A DNA stretch of 64,000 bases from Andrena cerasifolii (taxonomy: Eukaryota; Arthropoda; Insecta; Hymenoptera; Andrenidae). Shown one piece after another: positions 36,896 to 48,977 of this stretch; the stretch's first letter is position 1, and every line of letters starts with the position of its first letter. The stretch is from assembly GCF_050908995.1 (NCBI RefSeq), contig NC_135132.1:5389001-5453000 (forward strand), read 5' to 3'. The notes beneath the pieces are model-generated. The model searched no databases, was not told where the DNA came from, and worked only from the letters and a program-made list of their open reading frames with translations. The position numbers and the translations under genes were made by a program.

Positions 36896-39147
36896 CGACT
36901 TTTACATATACTATATAATTCCTAACTCTACTATATTTCTCTTTCTTGCGTTCTTATATGTATTTGTTTTTTATCTTTTTGTTATTTTCATACTTAATGC
37001 TTACTGGTGCAACAAAGAATTACTATTATATTATTATTATTATTCTTTGTAACAAATATAAACACACAATCAGTTGTTCAGTATACTCTGGTGAAGAAAC
37101 GTCGAAATAAACAATCATCTGAAAGCTACACTAGTATAACCAATTAGTCAAGGTTCCTTGCTTTGCATCTATTACATTCCCCACACCATTATGGAAATGC
37201 AACAGTGATAATCCAACAAAAGTTTATCGTTCAAAATTCTTTAACCCCAGCCCCAGTCTACCTTCATCTTCTTCATACCCTTCGTCCTCCACGATGCGAC
37301 ACAATAGGTGCGCAAGTTGTGCCCATATAATATCGCGCAAGTTCCACAATAATTCCAGAAGTACACTGACAGCATGTTCTCCCCCCGCTCCTCCCAGAAA
37401 GTAGAAATCTCGAGAGACGTAACAGAATCAGACGGAATTTAATAGGTACATCGTCGACTACTCGTGCATAAATATTCTGGTCGCAGCCAAAGGTAAGCCA
37501 AGGAATTCGATCATCGGTGATATCCCGATAAAACACGGGCCAGGCTTTTTCGTTTTATTAGCGTGGATGGCTTCCATGCATAGCAGGCTGAAAGTTTGCT
37601 GGCCGAGAAAAGTCGCTAGTCATTCGTCTGCCGGTGTCGCCACTTTCGGTCAGCTTTAAAACTTCTTTGGTGATAGTTTGTCGAACACCGTGGGAGCAGC
37701 CGAAGGATGCTCGAGGTTCTTCCCCCGGCAACTTCGATTCTCGGGCTACATTTACGGGAGAAGGGGATAAATTGTTGCTTTTGCATCCCTGCTCGTGGCG
37801 TTATCTTATATAACATCATCGGGGAACTTGGTCATTTGCGTTGCCATTGCTGTCTTAAATTTATTGAAAATTATGTTTTCATATAATATTTTTGTTTATA
37901 TTAATATAATATTGTGCTTGTTATTATTATGTGACTCGACAGTTTCGTAGTCCCAGTTGCCACCAACAAAATATGCTATAAATCGCAAAATGACGAAAAA
38001 TGGCCATTCCTCATTTTCCCCTTATTCTTCACATGTCCCTATCTTCGACCTCGAAGGGTGTATCTATGAATGATTCTGCTTAGTCTCTACCTGACCCAAT
38101 CCAGAGGCGTATAGTCTCCTCCAGATCGCATTATACAACAGATTATAAATACTAAAACTGCAACCCGTGCCAAGCACATTACTCCAACAACGATGAACTC
38201 CCATCAAAGGCACAACATCCATTGAAGACGCAAACGGTGTTTAATTGAAACCAAGTTCTTTTCGAATGGAAACGGTTGTTGGTGTGCATTGGCGGCATTG
38301 TTATCTAAAGCACTGAATAAGGCAGTGGGAAGATTGAAATAATTAGCAAATAGGGGTAGCTGGTCTACGGCGACGGTAGCCGAGTGCTGAACGGGCGAAC
38401 ATTTCATCTAGATTTGAAAAGCCCTCGGGTCCATTATTATCGCGGGAAACTTAAATGAATTATTTTTTCAGCCGGCGGTTACCTTCATAGGCCGTTGAAG
38501 GGGCATTATAACGGTAGCGCGCGGAATAATTTCGGAAGATGCGGAACGCGGGAAAGTTGGTAAAACTGACGTTCCAGTAATTAGATTCAACGGCGCAAAA
38601 GGGCAACCGGCGCGGCTTGACAGCGAAGGAACTTGCTCTGATCCATTTCAATGAGCGATTATAAAATCCGTCTACGTAGTATACAGAAAGTTCCCGCGCG
38701 CTCTTCCCGTATTTTGCAATTATTATTTTCATTTACATAGTAACCGGCCGCGATAGAGTAGTCCGTTCTCCTGAGCGATCGTTCAATTACCAATTTAAAC
38801 AAAAAGGGAAAAGAAAGAGGGAAGAAATATAGTGGGAGCGATGTGTTAGGAAGAAGCAACGTTTAATCGTTTCTTGGCTCGGATAGGGGGCGGAAGAGGA
38901 GGAGGGGGAGAAATGAGGGGAATTAATTTTATCTGACGTTCATGCAAATAAAAGGGCACGTTCGCTGGGCGAGAGCAGACCTGCACCAGCGGTCGGGAAG
39001 TTTATTTACGGTGCTTCTTGAAAGGTGCGGATCAGAGGACCTTAGGGTTTGCTCGTTGTGCGTATGGATTTTGTATATTTATTGAATTAAAAACGCGTGT
39101 AGGGTATAGATTTCTTTGATACTTGCTTCTGGACTATGTATTAACCC
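36896..39147. other. Spacer, no gene seen
   Basis: Contains a TAT/ATT trinucleotide run near 37024-37043 and patches of CpG-richer DNA (37270-37800, 38470-38720). Frames are shorter than 95 codons and without domains. Confidence 0.5.
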
Positions 39148-39570
39148 CGTGTTTCCCAATCTTTTTTTAGTCACAAACCCCTTTTATAATATCCAAATAA
39201 CATGCAACCCTCCTCCCCGTGTACGGTAAGGTAAAGGGTCTAGCCGGGTAAGCACAGTGAAAAGTCCCCCAAACCAAATTGAACTTGGTGTACAGCAATC
39301 GATAGGTACCTCAAAGAAAACTATTTCTGCCAAGTATCAACCCGATACCCCTACTATTAGTGTACTTTGCAGTTTAAGCTCCATTACTTTTGTTCTAGTG
39401 AATAGAAACTTATAAAAAAAATCAGAGACATTCTACCCATTGGTGTACATGTCTATGAATTTTTTCAGAATTTTAAGCTGCAAAACCGAATTTTAAAAAA
39501 TTCAAAATTATTAAAAGTGTCGATTTCATGGAAAACACTTCGCGACCCGTTCCCCGGTTTGGAATCACTG
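39148..39570. mobile_element. Degenerate hAT-like MITE
   Basis: The left end CGTGTTTCCCAATCTTTTT and the right end, inverse of CAGTGATTCCAAACCGGG, resemble the CAGTGNTTCCCAA termini common in hAT MITEs, and both sides carry CACAAACCCC / CGCGACCCG subterminal motifs. The flanking octamers agree at only about 5 of 8 positions, so the copy is old or the boundary is off by a base or two. Confidence 0.5.
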
Positions 39571-39578
39571 GATTACTC

Positions 39579-40611
39579 CAAAAATTGACTGCATCGGCCT
39601 AGGATTAAAATATATGAGGATGGTTGAGTAGGAAGGCTTCGGTGGCACGTTTGAAAGAAGTTGGAGTGAGAAGATAACATCAGGTATGTGATGCTCCCCT
39701 AACCTCAAAGAAATCGTTACACATCTAGTCCCCCACATCTCCTTCAATTCTATATGCAGGTTAGCTTAAACAAAAATAAAGTCCTCCCTCCCATGTTTTG
39801 CTGCGCCTCCGTCATAACCCTCGCAACTTATAAACTATAAAGTACCTATTAGAAGTAATACATAAGTGGTAGTAGTACACTTTCCATTTTGTTTTCTCAC
39901 TTCCTAATAGCCACGCGGCCGGTATCGGCAGTGACGTGGCCCAAACAGCGACGGCGTGAGTGAGTGCGAAAAAGTGGCCGCTAGAGGGAGACACAAGCGG
40001 GAGGAAGCCGGCTGCGCTTGTACGCGGGCTTGTTTCCGCGCTTTCAGCGTGCATTCTGTCCTACCGCGAACACGAGCGAGTTAACCAGCCTCGCGACTAT
40101 CGCGAAAATAACGTCGTGGAAATCCGCTTGAGCGGAAACGGCTCGTCATTCCATCGATCCAATCTGCTTTGACCCCTCCTCCGCCCCTCCCATCCCTATT
40201 TTTCTTTCGTTTTTTTTTCCGTTTAACTCGCGTTTCTGGGAGGAAAATCCTGCATCGAGCGGGGAACGGGGAGTGGGGGCTACTTGATTTATATCGCGAT
40301 AGCTTGTTTGCGTACAAATATATTCCTGATGGGGATCGGCCGCTTTCACTACGCCACGGTCCTGGGAACTTGCAGGTAATTTTATTAGTTCCCCCGATAG
40401 ACGAACAGTTTATTTTCGCCGGTTCCTTGTTCAACCAGCTTTAATTTAACTGCACCGTTCGATTCCAGTGCGACGCTGTTGACTTGCCATTGGAAGGTCT
40501 CCAATGATCTTTGCGGAGCTATATTAAATACGAAGGACTGCAGATACCTATTTGTTCGTATTTTTAATCGTTTTTTTTCGCTCATGTGATTTTTACCAAA
40601 TGCAGGATGAA
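39579..40611. other. Spacer with CpG-rich patch, no gene seen
   Basis: About 39900-40290 is GC-richer, with frames open on both strands (117 codons minus, 91 plus) and low-complexity translations rich in Lys/Arg or Pro. No domain is recognised. Confidence 0.5.
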
Positions 40612-40615
40612 TTAA

Positions 40616-41335
40616 GGGGTCTTTCCACTGTGACGCCCTGATAAAGTACCGCTGTTTGGAACTTTCTTTTGTCACAAAAAAGAATGTGTTTACTAAATTG
40701 AAGTTCCTTCTATTTATTAAAATGTGTTTTGAGAATATAAAATTTTATCTTCTTATTTTTTTTAATGCTTGTTTGCCCCCAAATAAAGGGATGTAATATG
40801 CGCTGTGAAAAAAGACGACTCGACTGCGTGGTCGATTTCGGAGGAACTATGTACCTGGGGCGGTGGTATCGGGGTGGTTTGTAATCAGTATGACTGTCGC
40901 TATGGTTCGAACTAGAATCACACGTTTTCGTTATTTTTTTGATCCTCTTTTGCGTTGCAGAATGATTAAAAAATTTAGCTAATTTCGGTAGTTCAACTTT
41001 GGACGCCCGGCATTTTGTTAATTCTTCATCGATCTAATTAATCTTAGTCCCTGCCATAGCGACAGTCACACAGATTACAAATCTTTTTGGTTTTTTTTAT
41101 TTCAAACACACGGTTCCTCCAAAATCGACCACGCAGTCGAGGCACCTTTTATTTTACAGCCCATATTACACTCACTTATTTCGGCGCAAGCAAGCATTAA
41201 AGAAATATGAAAAAATATTTTTGTATTCTCAAAATACGTATTAATAAATAGAAAAACTTCAATTTAGTACACACATTCTTTTTGTGACAAAAAAAACAGC
41301 GGTACTTTATCAGGGTGTCACAGTGGAAAGACCCC
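40616..41335. mobile_element. TTAA-flanked hairpin element (720 bp)
   Basis: TTAA at 40612-40615 and 41336-41339 bracket an element that is nearly one continuous palindrome. The ends GGGGTCTTTCCACTGTGAC are identical in inverse; further paired blocks include CCTGATAAAGTACCGCTGTT, GACTGCGTGGTCGATTT and GACTGTCGCTATGG, so each arm is about 300 bp. The centre is near 40975. No transposase frame exists. TTAA duplication suggests mobilisation by a piggyBac-type transposase. Confidence 0.9.
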
Positions 41336-41532
41336 TTAATTAAGATTGAACATATCTCGTTTGCCTTTGATGGTGTGAGAGGGCGTCTGTGAAGGAAAAT
41401 GTTTATTTTAAAGGGACAAGGGATATTATACAAAATATTTTTGCTATGAGGAATAGTTTGATCAGTACTTTATAGGTGATCGAACCATGTGTGATGCATC
41501 CATCTTTGGATGTTCTGGATAGAAGTCATTGT

Positions 41533-41735
41533 TAGTGGCGGATTTAAAAGAAAAGGCCCAGGTGGCAAACGGAGCACCCTGTATACATACCAGAATTACA
41601 AATAAATTCACGCGCGCGTGGTATACAAATTATAGGAAACAAAAAAGATATAGTGTTTGGATAAAGTCGTAATTTTTTTGGAAGATGGGACCCAGGCAGC
41701 AACCTCTCATCAGCCGCCCGTTAAATCCGTCACTG
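41533..41735. mobile_element. hAT-type MITE (203 bp), short relative of the 24.8 kb element
   Basis: Ends TAGTGGCGGATTTAA and the inverse of CAGTGACGGATTTAA; flanks GTCATTGT (41525-41532) and GTCATTGG (41736-41743), 7 of 8 identical. The subterminal blocks AGGCCCAGGTGGCAAA and CATCAGCCGCCCGTTAAATC and the TATAGTGTTTGGATAAAGTC interior match the expanded element at 24802-25560. The interior also holds the inverse of TATACAGGGTG (41575-41585). Confidence 0.9.
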
Positions 41736-41743
41736 GTCATTGG

Positions 41744-43191
41744 TGTAAACTCATGAAGAACTCCTACACGAAGAAACGATGATGTGTGTTCATTTAACCT
41801 CTCCGATCAAATGCTGGAACAACAATTAATCATGGCAAATTGGTGCTCGTTTTGAGGAAGCATCTAAGCTAGTAATCATGAAGCACCCTAACCTCAATAA
41901 AAATTGTAGCTACCACCTGGGCGCCATCTGGAGCGTCCACCTCCCATTTTTCAACTGATTAACTGACCAATCTAAGAGACCACCAATTAACAATCAATGA
42001 CTTCCGACATCTGCGTGGGTGAATTAAACGCATGACGTCACAAAACCCACCCCCATTACCGGTATATCCTGAAAACCCTAATGAAGCTAGCTACAGAACA
42101 GAAAAATCCTCAGAGGCCAAAAACCGCGAGTGCCAGTGCGCGAATTAAGCAAGGAACCTCTGCCAAATGAAATTGCGAATATTCCACAATACGCACAAAA
42201 TGAAAGAATGTCCCCACTCCGTCCAGCGACAGTGCGTCCGCAATCCCAGGATAGAATCTCACCGCCGCGCAGCGAAGGACCATCCTGGCCGCCGGTACGT
42301 CCTCCAAGTGCCCCAAACCTCCCCGTAATTGCAAATAGATTAAAGGACACGGCAGGTACACCTTCGCCGAAGGTCGCGGCAGCCAAATTACCCGCGGTAA
42401 ATCGCGGATGGGTCGGAATAATAGGGACATATGCAGGTATTATCAGCACAATTTTCCGTGCTCGGTGCGTTGAAGTATCGCTTCTAGATGTCGTTAAGTC
42501 AAGTTATCTGCGCACGAACAATTCCACGCGCGGAGTCTGCGGGGGTGGTTGGTGGGGTGCGGCACTTGGCGCACTACATTTCACTATCTCTATCATAGCT
42601 CGCTACGTACAAACACGCGTGGAAGGGAAAAGCTCGAGAATACACCGAGGGTGTATACACATGTACACTGCGGGGTGGGGAACGGGGGGTGTATATCTTA
42701 TGCAGCCGCTTCGTGGCCCGCCCACTATCTGTGATCGCTACTTATGGCTAGACACGATCTCGCGACGCTCCTCCATTTTTCTCTGATAACCTTTATATCT
42801 CGTACTCTAATAAATTCCGATTTGGGTCATCGATGCGTCGATGCATTTGTGTCGCCTCCCCCCCCCCCCGCTCTTGCCTCTTGGGCGTGTATTTGGGGCT
42901 TCTGGGCAAACAGTGATACGGGTATGCTGGGTCTGTCGGGGAGGCGCGTAGTTGAATACAAGGTTAGAATAACTGCTGTAAGTTTGGGAAAATGGGAATG
43001 ATGAGGTGAAACGGGGAAGCCCAAAATGGGGAGCTATGGAGGAAGATATTAATTGATTAGGAATTGATGGGGGGAATTATTGTTATTGGGGTGGTTTGTA
43101 GCTGGCTCCAGGTAATCTTAATTTTTGCCTTCATTTGCAATTAGATATTCTTTACTTTGTTTCTGAACACTCCCAAGTGGGAGATCGTCTT
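41744..43191. other. Spacer containing a candidate exon
   Basis: About 42100-42900 is GC-richer with long overlapping frames on both strands; one plus-strand candidate is listed separately. A C run lies at about 42860-42870. No other feature is recognised. Confidence 0.45.
42091..42434 (+). CDS. Candidate internal exon, Pro/Ser-rich, function unknown
   Basis: The frame is open from 42091 after a TAG, continues for over 200 codons without a clear ATG, and so would have to be an exon. A possible acceptor (GCTAGCTACAG) ends at 42096 and a possible donor (ATGCAG then GTATTA) lies at about 42434. The translation is disordered and proline-rich, with segments such as PPRSEGPSWPPVRPPSAPNL, and no known domain. 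The complementary strand is also open for 120 codons, which is common in GC-rich DNA and weakens the case. Codon-level conservation is not testable here. Confidence 0.25.
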
Positions 43192-44174
43192 TCAAGGAGA
43201 GATTTTCAGGTATCCGCCTGCGATTGCTTTGGTTTTCGAATATGTTTTACAGGACTGAAAAATAACAAATACGTGCTTTTTTTTTATTTTGGCCCGTTTA
43301 CATATTTAGGGGGTGAAAGCACCCCACAAAGTTCATGAGAAGAAGTACAAAAGTTCTTATTGTTAGTTTAAAGAATATTATAACATAACATTGTATATCA
43401 AGTTTTATTCAACATAATGTTATAATATTCTTTAATAATATTCTATAATATTCTTTAAAAACCAATAAACTTTTATTATTAAACATTAGTCTATTAAAAA
43501 GAGTACATCTTACGGATATTTCAGTATTTTTTGTGGTAAAAAGTATCGAAGGGTTGTGCCCAAAATTGAAAATTCCATTATTTTTAGATAATATATGAAA
43601 TTATTTTCAGACAAAATGGCGGCTGTGCAAAATTGAAGCATCGATATTTTTGGCAAAAAGTCGCTCATTTTTCCAGTGTAAAAAAAAATCTAGACGAAAA
43701 AAAGGAAAAGATTTTTAACCCTAAAATAAGCCTGCAAAGCCTCGAGTAAATCGGTTCATTAATTTTTTAGTTATGCGTGTTACCGACTTTGAGAACATGA
43801 TTTTGAGGAAAACGCGTTTAAAGCTTTAGGTCTGAGCGGTGTAGCTTGGAACACCTACCTACTTACACGCGTATAACTTTGTCAGTTTGGTCGGATTAAT
43901 TTGACACTTTCAGGGAATATTTTCAAGATGCTGTACTTCAAGAAAATATAAAAATCGAGAAATCGATTTTTCAAAATTTTCTAGGTTGGCCTCCCTCCTC
44001 AAACTGACGACAGGAATTTTTCTCTTCTTATGCCATTTGAGGGTTGGTTTCGCCCCCTAAATATGCAATGGGGGTCAAAATAAAAAACACGTATTTCTTC
44101 TTTTTCGGTCCTCTAAAACTTATCCAAAAACCAAAGCAATCGGAGGCGGACACCTGAGAACCTTTCCTTGTTAT
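43192..44174. mobile_element. Fold-back element, about 980 bp
   Basis: The left arm (about 43192-43325) and right arm (about 44041-44174) are inverted copies: TCCGCCT(G/C)CGATTGCTTTGG, AAATACGTG, and CATATTTAGGGGG(T/C)GAAA recur in order. The ~710 bp centre is AT-rich and carries no frame of note. A TTTCGCCCCCTAAATATG motif in the arm is echoed at 18130. No clear target duplication was found, so the boundary is approximate. Confidence 0.75.
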
Positions 44175-45675
44175 ACATACAGGGATATGGAGGTTAGGTT
44201 ATGAAGGATGGTGTAGTCGCACAAGGGGCTGTTAATTTCATTAATTACGTCAGTTTGTTAGAAACAGTTCTGCGAAGACTTGCTGTCTTTAGTGTGTCCA
44301 CAGACTCGACAGGTATCGTTTGTTATTCGGTTGATACATTCAGGAGTAGCAAACCTAACCTCAAAGCTGATGAGGGCAACGACTGGCTTGATATGGGTGC
44401 TGCTGATGAACATATTCCTACATTTCTATGAAATTTCTATGAAATATTTGTCTTACTGAAAGCAAGTTACACTGAAAAATGTCTTACTGATGATTAATGA
44501 GGAAATAGAGAAATTGTTCACAAATTGTTAGTTTTGAGACACCCCCCTGTGCAAGAGGTAGGGTGGCATCTGCTTGACCCAGCCGTCTGCTTGAATTTAA
44601 GCTTTATTAATAGTAGATCAACTCGTCGCCTAGCTGAAAACTGCAAAATTAATAAAAAAAAAACTTGCCAGAGAATATTAAGTTCAATCTTTGTTTGGAA
44701 AAAGAGTAGGAAAATTTCCAGACATTTTTTAATGCGATGTTAATTGCAACTGTCAAGAAGTTCAGCTAGCAAATAAACATATAAAATTGAGTATCTATAA
44801 ACATATGTTTGAAAAAAAGAAATTATTTAATACAGTCAAATAATAAATATTGAAGGATAATGTTTTCTTATTACTCTAGAATTATTTGTCTGTCGTGGAG
44901 CGTCAGATTTGTCGAGATTTACAAAAAATTGAGGAAGTATTTTAATAATTTTAGCAATGAACTGTTTGGTGGATCCCTGGAAAACGGTTTATGGGACTTT
45001 GCACGGGTTAATTTGAATTTGAGGCAGTTATGGATCACATTCTATAGCTCGCATTCTAATTCGCTGATACCAATGAAGCGCATTAAACGTCCGTAGTACA
45101 ATAAATTCCTAATACAATCGGCGGGCGTGTTACCTGAACCAGTGAACCGATTATAGTTCGTTGTATTTGTGCAATATTCGCGAATTAGGGCGGTTAAACG
45201 AGTGCCTCGTCAGCCTTTGCTCAATTATTAACTCGCTTAGAACAAGCCAGTAATGGGTAAGTCTGTAATAACTTGCAATATTCGCCGAAAAACATTAACT
45301 TAATTAGATTACCATCTGTATAGTAAACTACTTACAATTAGTCCAAAAATTAAAATTTATCGTCCATTTCTGAACAGGGAATGAGTTCTTCTGACTCTCC
45401 TCAAATTAGGAAACACTCTTACTGTATAGGATATAGTTTGAGAATAAGCATAATTCCAAGAATATAATAAACTAACGACCTAAGAGTGTCTCCATTTCTC
45501 TTTCGATGTATGTTTTTTTTGTTATTGACCAAAAACGACATTTTGTCAAAAATGTCAACTTTAAACGACCACCATTTTTCCCAAATCAATATTTCGAAAA
45601 GTCTAAAACTAGATAATTTAATATGTAGTTCAAAAATTAGATAATTTAATATGTCCAATAAATGTTTCTGAATTT
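44175..45675. other. Spacer, no supported gene
   Basis: Short frames only (up to 79 codons). About 45000-45260 is less AT-rich and contains several TTAATT/ATTA sites, but nothing can be assigned. Confidence 0.5.
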
Positions 45676-46096
45676 TTAAACGACACCAACAAGGAGGAGG
45701 TTATAGATTCGACAAGTATGTATTTTTTTTTATTTTTTTACGTTTGTCTCCGCATAAGTCCTCAGCATATGGACCGAGTTTGATGATCTTTTTTTTATTC
45801 GAAAGAGGGCGAGGGTAGTCTCGTTCTACACTGCATCAATATTGGCCAAATATTTTGCCAGTTCTGGTTAATAATAATGACTATTGTCACCTAATTATTA
45901 TTATGTTATGTCGGTAAAAATTAAAACCGACTTCAAAAAAATAAAAATGCACTAAAAAGTAAAAAATAATTTAATCCCTTATTTGCACTGTGTAAATCTG
46001 GCGCCGACTTAAAAAATATGAGAGTTGTAGATTAAATAAGGAATTAAATTATTTTTTACTTTTTAGTGCATTTTTATTTTTTTTTTTTTTTAAGTC
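45676..46096. mobile_element. Relic of a widespread insect repeat with internal hairpin
   Basis: AACAAGGAGGAGGTTATAG (from about 45689), the following T-rich stretch, GACCGAGTTTGATGATC and AAAACCGACTTCAAAAA at about 45924 match my memory of a dispersed repeat found in Lepidoptera and other insects, which reads ACCGACTTCAAAAA next to GGAGGAGGTT. Within it, 45929-45984 and 46034-46096 form an inverted repeat (TGCACTAAAAAGTAAAAAAT and inverse). The superfamily is uncertain and I have no database match. Confidence 0.55.
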
Positions 46097-47327
46097 ATAG
46101 ATGAAACCTAGATTTTCTACCCTTTTCGAACTGTGAGTCCCTGTTGAGTTTAGATAATATTTCTCTGTAGCCCCCACTCATAATAATTGCTCGGGGGAAA
46201 GAGAAATAAAAATTAAGTAGTAAAAATGGCACCGTTTATTTTACAATTACAAAATAGATTTTTAATAAAAATAATCATAACATATTTCTTATGAACTACA
46301 TACGTACTTATATATGTACATATACATTTGTTTTTAAAATAAACATATGTAATTTATTGACCTTTACTTTATTTAGTCAGTAAAATACACTATCTGAAAT
46401 ACGAAAATAGTTTTTAAAAAATATCTTACAGTTGTTGAGAAACAAAACTCCTAAAAATCACTCTTTTTTGGCTTCCTTTCCCATGAACCCTTCAGTTTAA
46501 GTGTTTGACACAACATCACAAGTTCTGAAATGTTCAGCATAATAACAATCCAATATAAAAATTTGTGCATTATAATAATTCTTCCCTGAATTCCTGCAAT
46601 TATCATTCAGTAACCCACACATAAACCAGCTGATTAAAATCCCATACTGAATCCACAGTGAAACCTTTTGCATGGAATAGAATCTTCTATTGACATAATT
46701 TTGTAATCTCTAGTTTCATATTGAAATAAAGCCGTAAGTGGCGCTCTGTTGATCCTCCCTCCAAACACATCGATCTAACAGGGTGATGTTCGTAACTCTC
46801 GCCGCCACTGGCTCGTAAAAGACGTTATAAAATTCCAGAAGGAAGTTATGCGTGTGTCTAAGAAGCGTTATTAGGTCGGCTTTATGGCGGGGGGGAGGCG
46901 TGGTAGGAAGTTCTCTTTAAACTTACTTTTCGGCGTGCTCGGCTGTGCAAACGTGTTCGCAAACTCAATCGGGAATTCTCAATGCACAGTAGACACCTTT
47001 AAAGGAGAAATTGGCGCGGCGTCGGAGCCTCTTAGCGCGTCTACGTGCCACGATGAATCGAAGCCTTTTTTCTGAAATATCGTTGCGAGAGGGATGTTCG
47101 ATAAATCAACACCCAATTCGAGTAATTTGTTGTGCCAACTTTACAATTCCTTAATACAGAATCAACGCCAAATACTTGCTAAAGATATGGAAACGAGAGG
47201 AAAGTGTAAAGAATGGAACCTCCAGCTCTGTCTTCTATAGACATCATTTAAAAGCTATTATACCTATATTGTATATTTTTCTCAAAGTACCCCAGTAGCA
47301 TAAAATATTTAATACACCAATATTAAA
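46097..47327. other. AT-rich spacer, no gene seen
   Basis: AT-rich to about 46740, then mixed to 47080. The longest frame (63 codons at 46884) has no domain. Nothing else is recognised. Confidence 0.5.
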
Positions 47328-47751
47328 AAGAGATTCAAACTCTTTTTGATATTTAAATATACATAAAATATTTTTTCTAATATTTATTTTATATTAGGGA
47401 AAAAAAGATTTTTGTCCAAATTTAAAATTAATATTTATTATTATTAAAAATTAAATTATATATATAATATTAAAAATTAATATATATATATACATACAAT
47501 ATTTATTCTAATATTTATTTTATATTAGGGAAAAAAAGATTTTTGTCCAAATTTAAAATTAATATTTATTATTATTAAAAATTAAATTATATATATATTA
47601 TTAAAAAATAAATTATATATATAATATTAAAAATTAATATTATCTAATATATATAATTATTAATTATATAATATATATAATTTAATTTTTAATAATAATA
47701 AATATTAATATTGTATGTATATTTAAATATCAAAAAGAGTTTGAATCTCTT
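47328..47751. mobile_element. Extremely AT-rich fold-back element
   Basis: Left arm AAGAGATTCAAACTC through TTTAAATATACAT (47328-47364) pairs with the inverse at 47714-47751. Inside, a ~90 bp segment starting TAATATTTATTTTATATTAG is present twice in tandem (about 47381-47470 and 47512-47601), followed by TA-rich DNA. No target duplication is evident because the flanks are themselves TA-rich. Confidence 0.65.
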
Positions 47752-48211
47752 ATATATATATTAAATATTAGGAAAAAATAACCCCATAGAGTTGTAAAAT
47801 TATGATTAACATGCCTTCTAAGTCTCTCTTCCATGAAAATATTAAGAATTAATTACAGTACTGTATAGCTATACCGAGCAATAGTGTGAAAAAAAGTCTT
47901 TAGTGATTGGGTGTGACACGAAAATGGTAAGGGGGCTCGTCAGCCCCCCGAGCGTGTGACACAAAATTACATTGCGTGATAGATCTATCCTATACCTGTC
48001 TGTGCTCTCACGTACACGCATTTCATGCAATATGTATAGCAGTTCCTGTTAGTTTTACATTCTAGGAAAAGTACGATGTACTTCAAATCGAGACGGGAGG
48101 CGACACACATTTTTTTCAGCTGCCTCTAGTTTTTATATCACGAATTTAATATTTAAAAAGAAGTATTTTATTTTGCTACTATAATTCAGCTGCTTTTTAC
48201 GCAAACGTCCG
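47752..48211. other. Spacer with a GC hairpin
   Basis: GTGTGACAC at 47911-47919 and 47954-47962 flank a strong short hairpin (GGGGGCT / AGCCCCC, 47931-47948). It has some similarity to a Helitron 3' hairpin, but no CTRR end follows, so no element is called. Confidence 0.4.
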
Positions 48212-48215
48212 TTAA

Positions 48216-48962
48216 GGGGTTACATCCACCTGGAGGTCCGGAAAAAGCATAGAAGTTCAGGAATTTGTTTTAGGAAAAGTATAAGTGAAAGACGTACACA
48301 ATGTTTTTCTACTAAAAGATACATCTTTGAATTATATTTTTCTAATTTTTCATGAGATATTATTATTAACTAACGGAGATATCGGCTTGGATGTGAGTCG
48401 CGGTTTTTTTTTTAAGCATCAGCTGCTGGACATTCCGTAGGCCAAGCGATGCATCTGAAAGCAAAAATTCAAATAGATTTTAAAAATAAATAACTTACAA
48501 AGAAGTACCCGACGTTCCTCCGAATTTTAATATTGTATTTTGGTAAAAGGGGCGACCGTTTGAAGTTGAAATATCGAATTTCGTGGCAAACAATTTCCTT
48601 TTTTCAAAAAGGCTTTGCAAGTATTTCCATTATTGCAAAATTGAAAGCAAAATTGAAAAATATGAGAACGTCAGGTACTTCTGAAAGTTATTTATTTTTA
48701 AAATCTATTTGAATATTTGCTTTCAGATGCATCGTTTAACCTAGGGAATATCCACCAGCTAATGCTTAAAAAAAACACGACTCACATCCAAGTCGATATC
48801 TCCTTTACTTAATAATAATATCTCATGAAAAATTAGAATAATACAGTTAAAAGATGTATCTATTAGTAAAAAAACATTGCGTATAATTTTCACTTATACT
48901 TTTCCCAAAAAAAATTCCTGAACTTCTATGCTATTTCCGGGCCTCTAGATGAATGCAACCCC
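48216..48962. mobile_element. TTAA-flanked hairpin element (747 bp) inserted in a hAT MITE end
   Basis: TTAA at 48212-48215 and 48963-48966 flank arms of about 290 bp. Paired blocks include GGGGTTACATCCACCTGGAG / inverse of GGGGTTGCATTCATCTAGAG, GAAGTTCAGGAATTTG, CTAATTTTTCATGAGATATT and TTTTAAAAATAAATAACTT. There is no transposase frame. Immediately to the right, TTAAATCCGCCACTG is the terminal sequence of the hAT family at 24802/41533, whose end reads CCCGTTAAATCCGCCACTG, and the left flank CGTCCGTTAA fits the rest of that end. The element thus landed in the TTAA inside a hAT MITE terminus. Confidence 0.85.
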
Positions 48963-48977
48963 TTAAATCCGCCACTG
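48963..48977 (-). repeat. hAT MITE terminus used as insertion target
   Basis: TTAAATCCGCCACTG matches the right terminus of the hAT MITE at 24802-25560. The body of that older MITE is not recognisable beyond CGTCCG on the other side of the TTAA hairpin. Confidence 0.6.

Noticed and set aside
47911..47962. Helitron 3' end
   Set aside because: The hairpin is not followed by CTRR, and no TC-starting 5' end was found.
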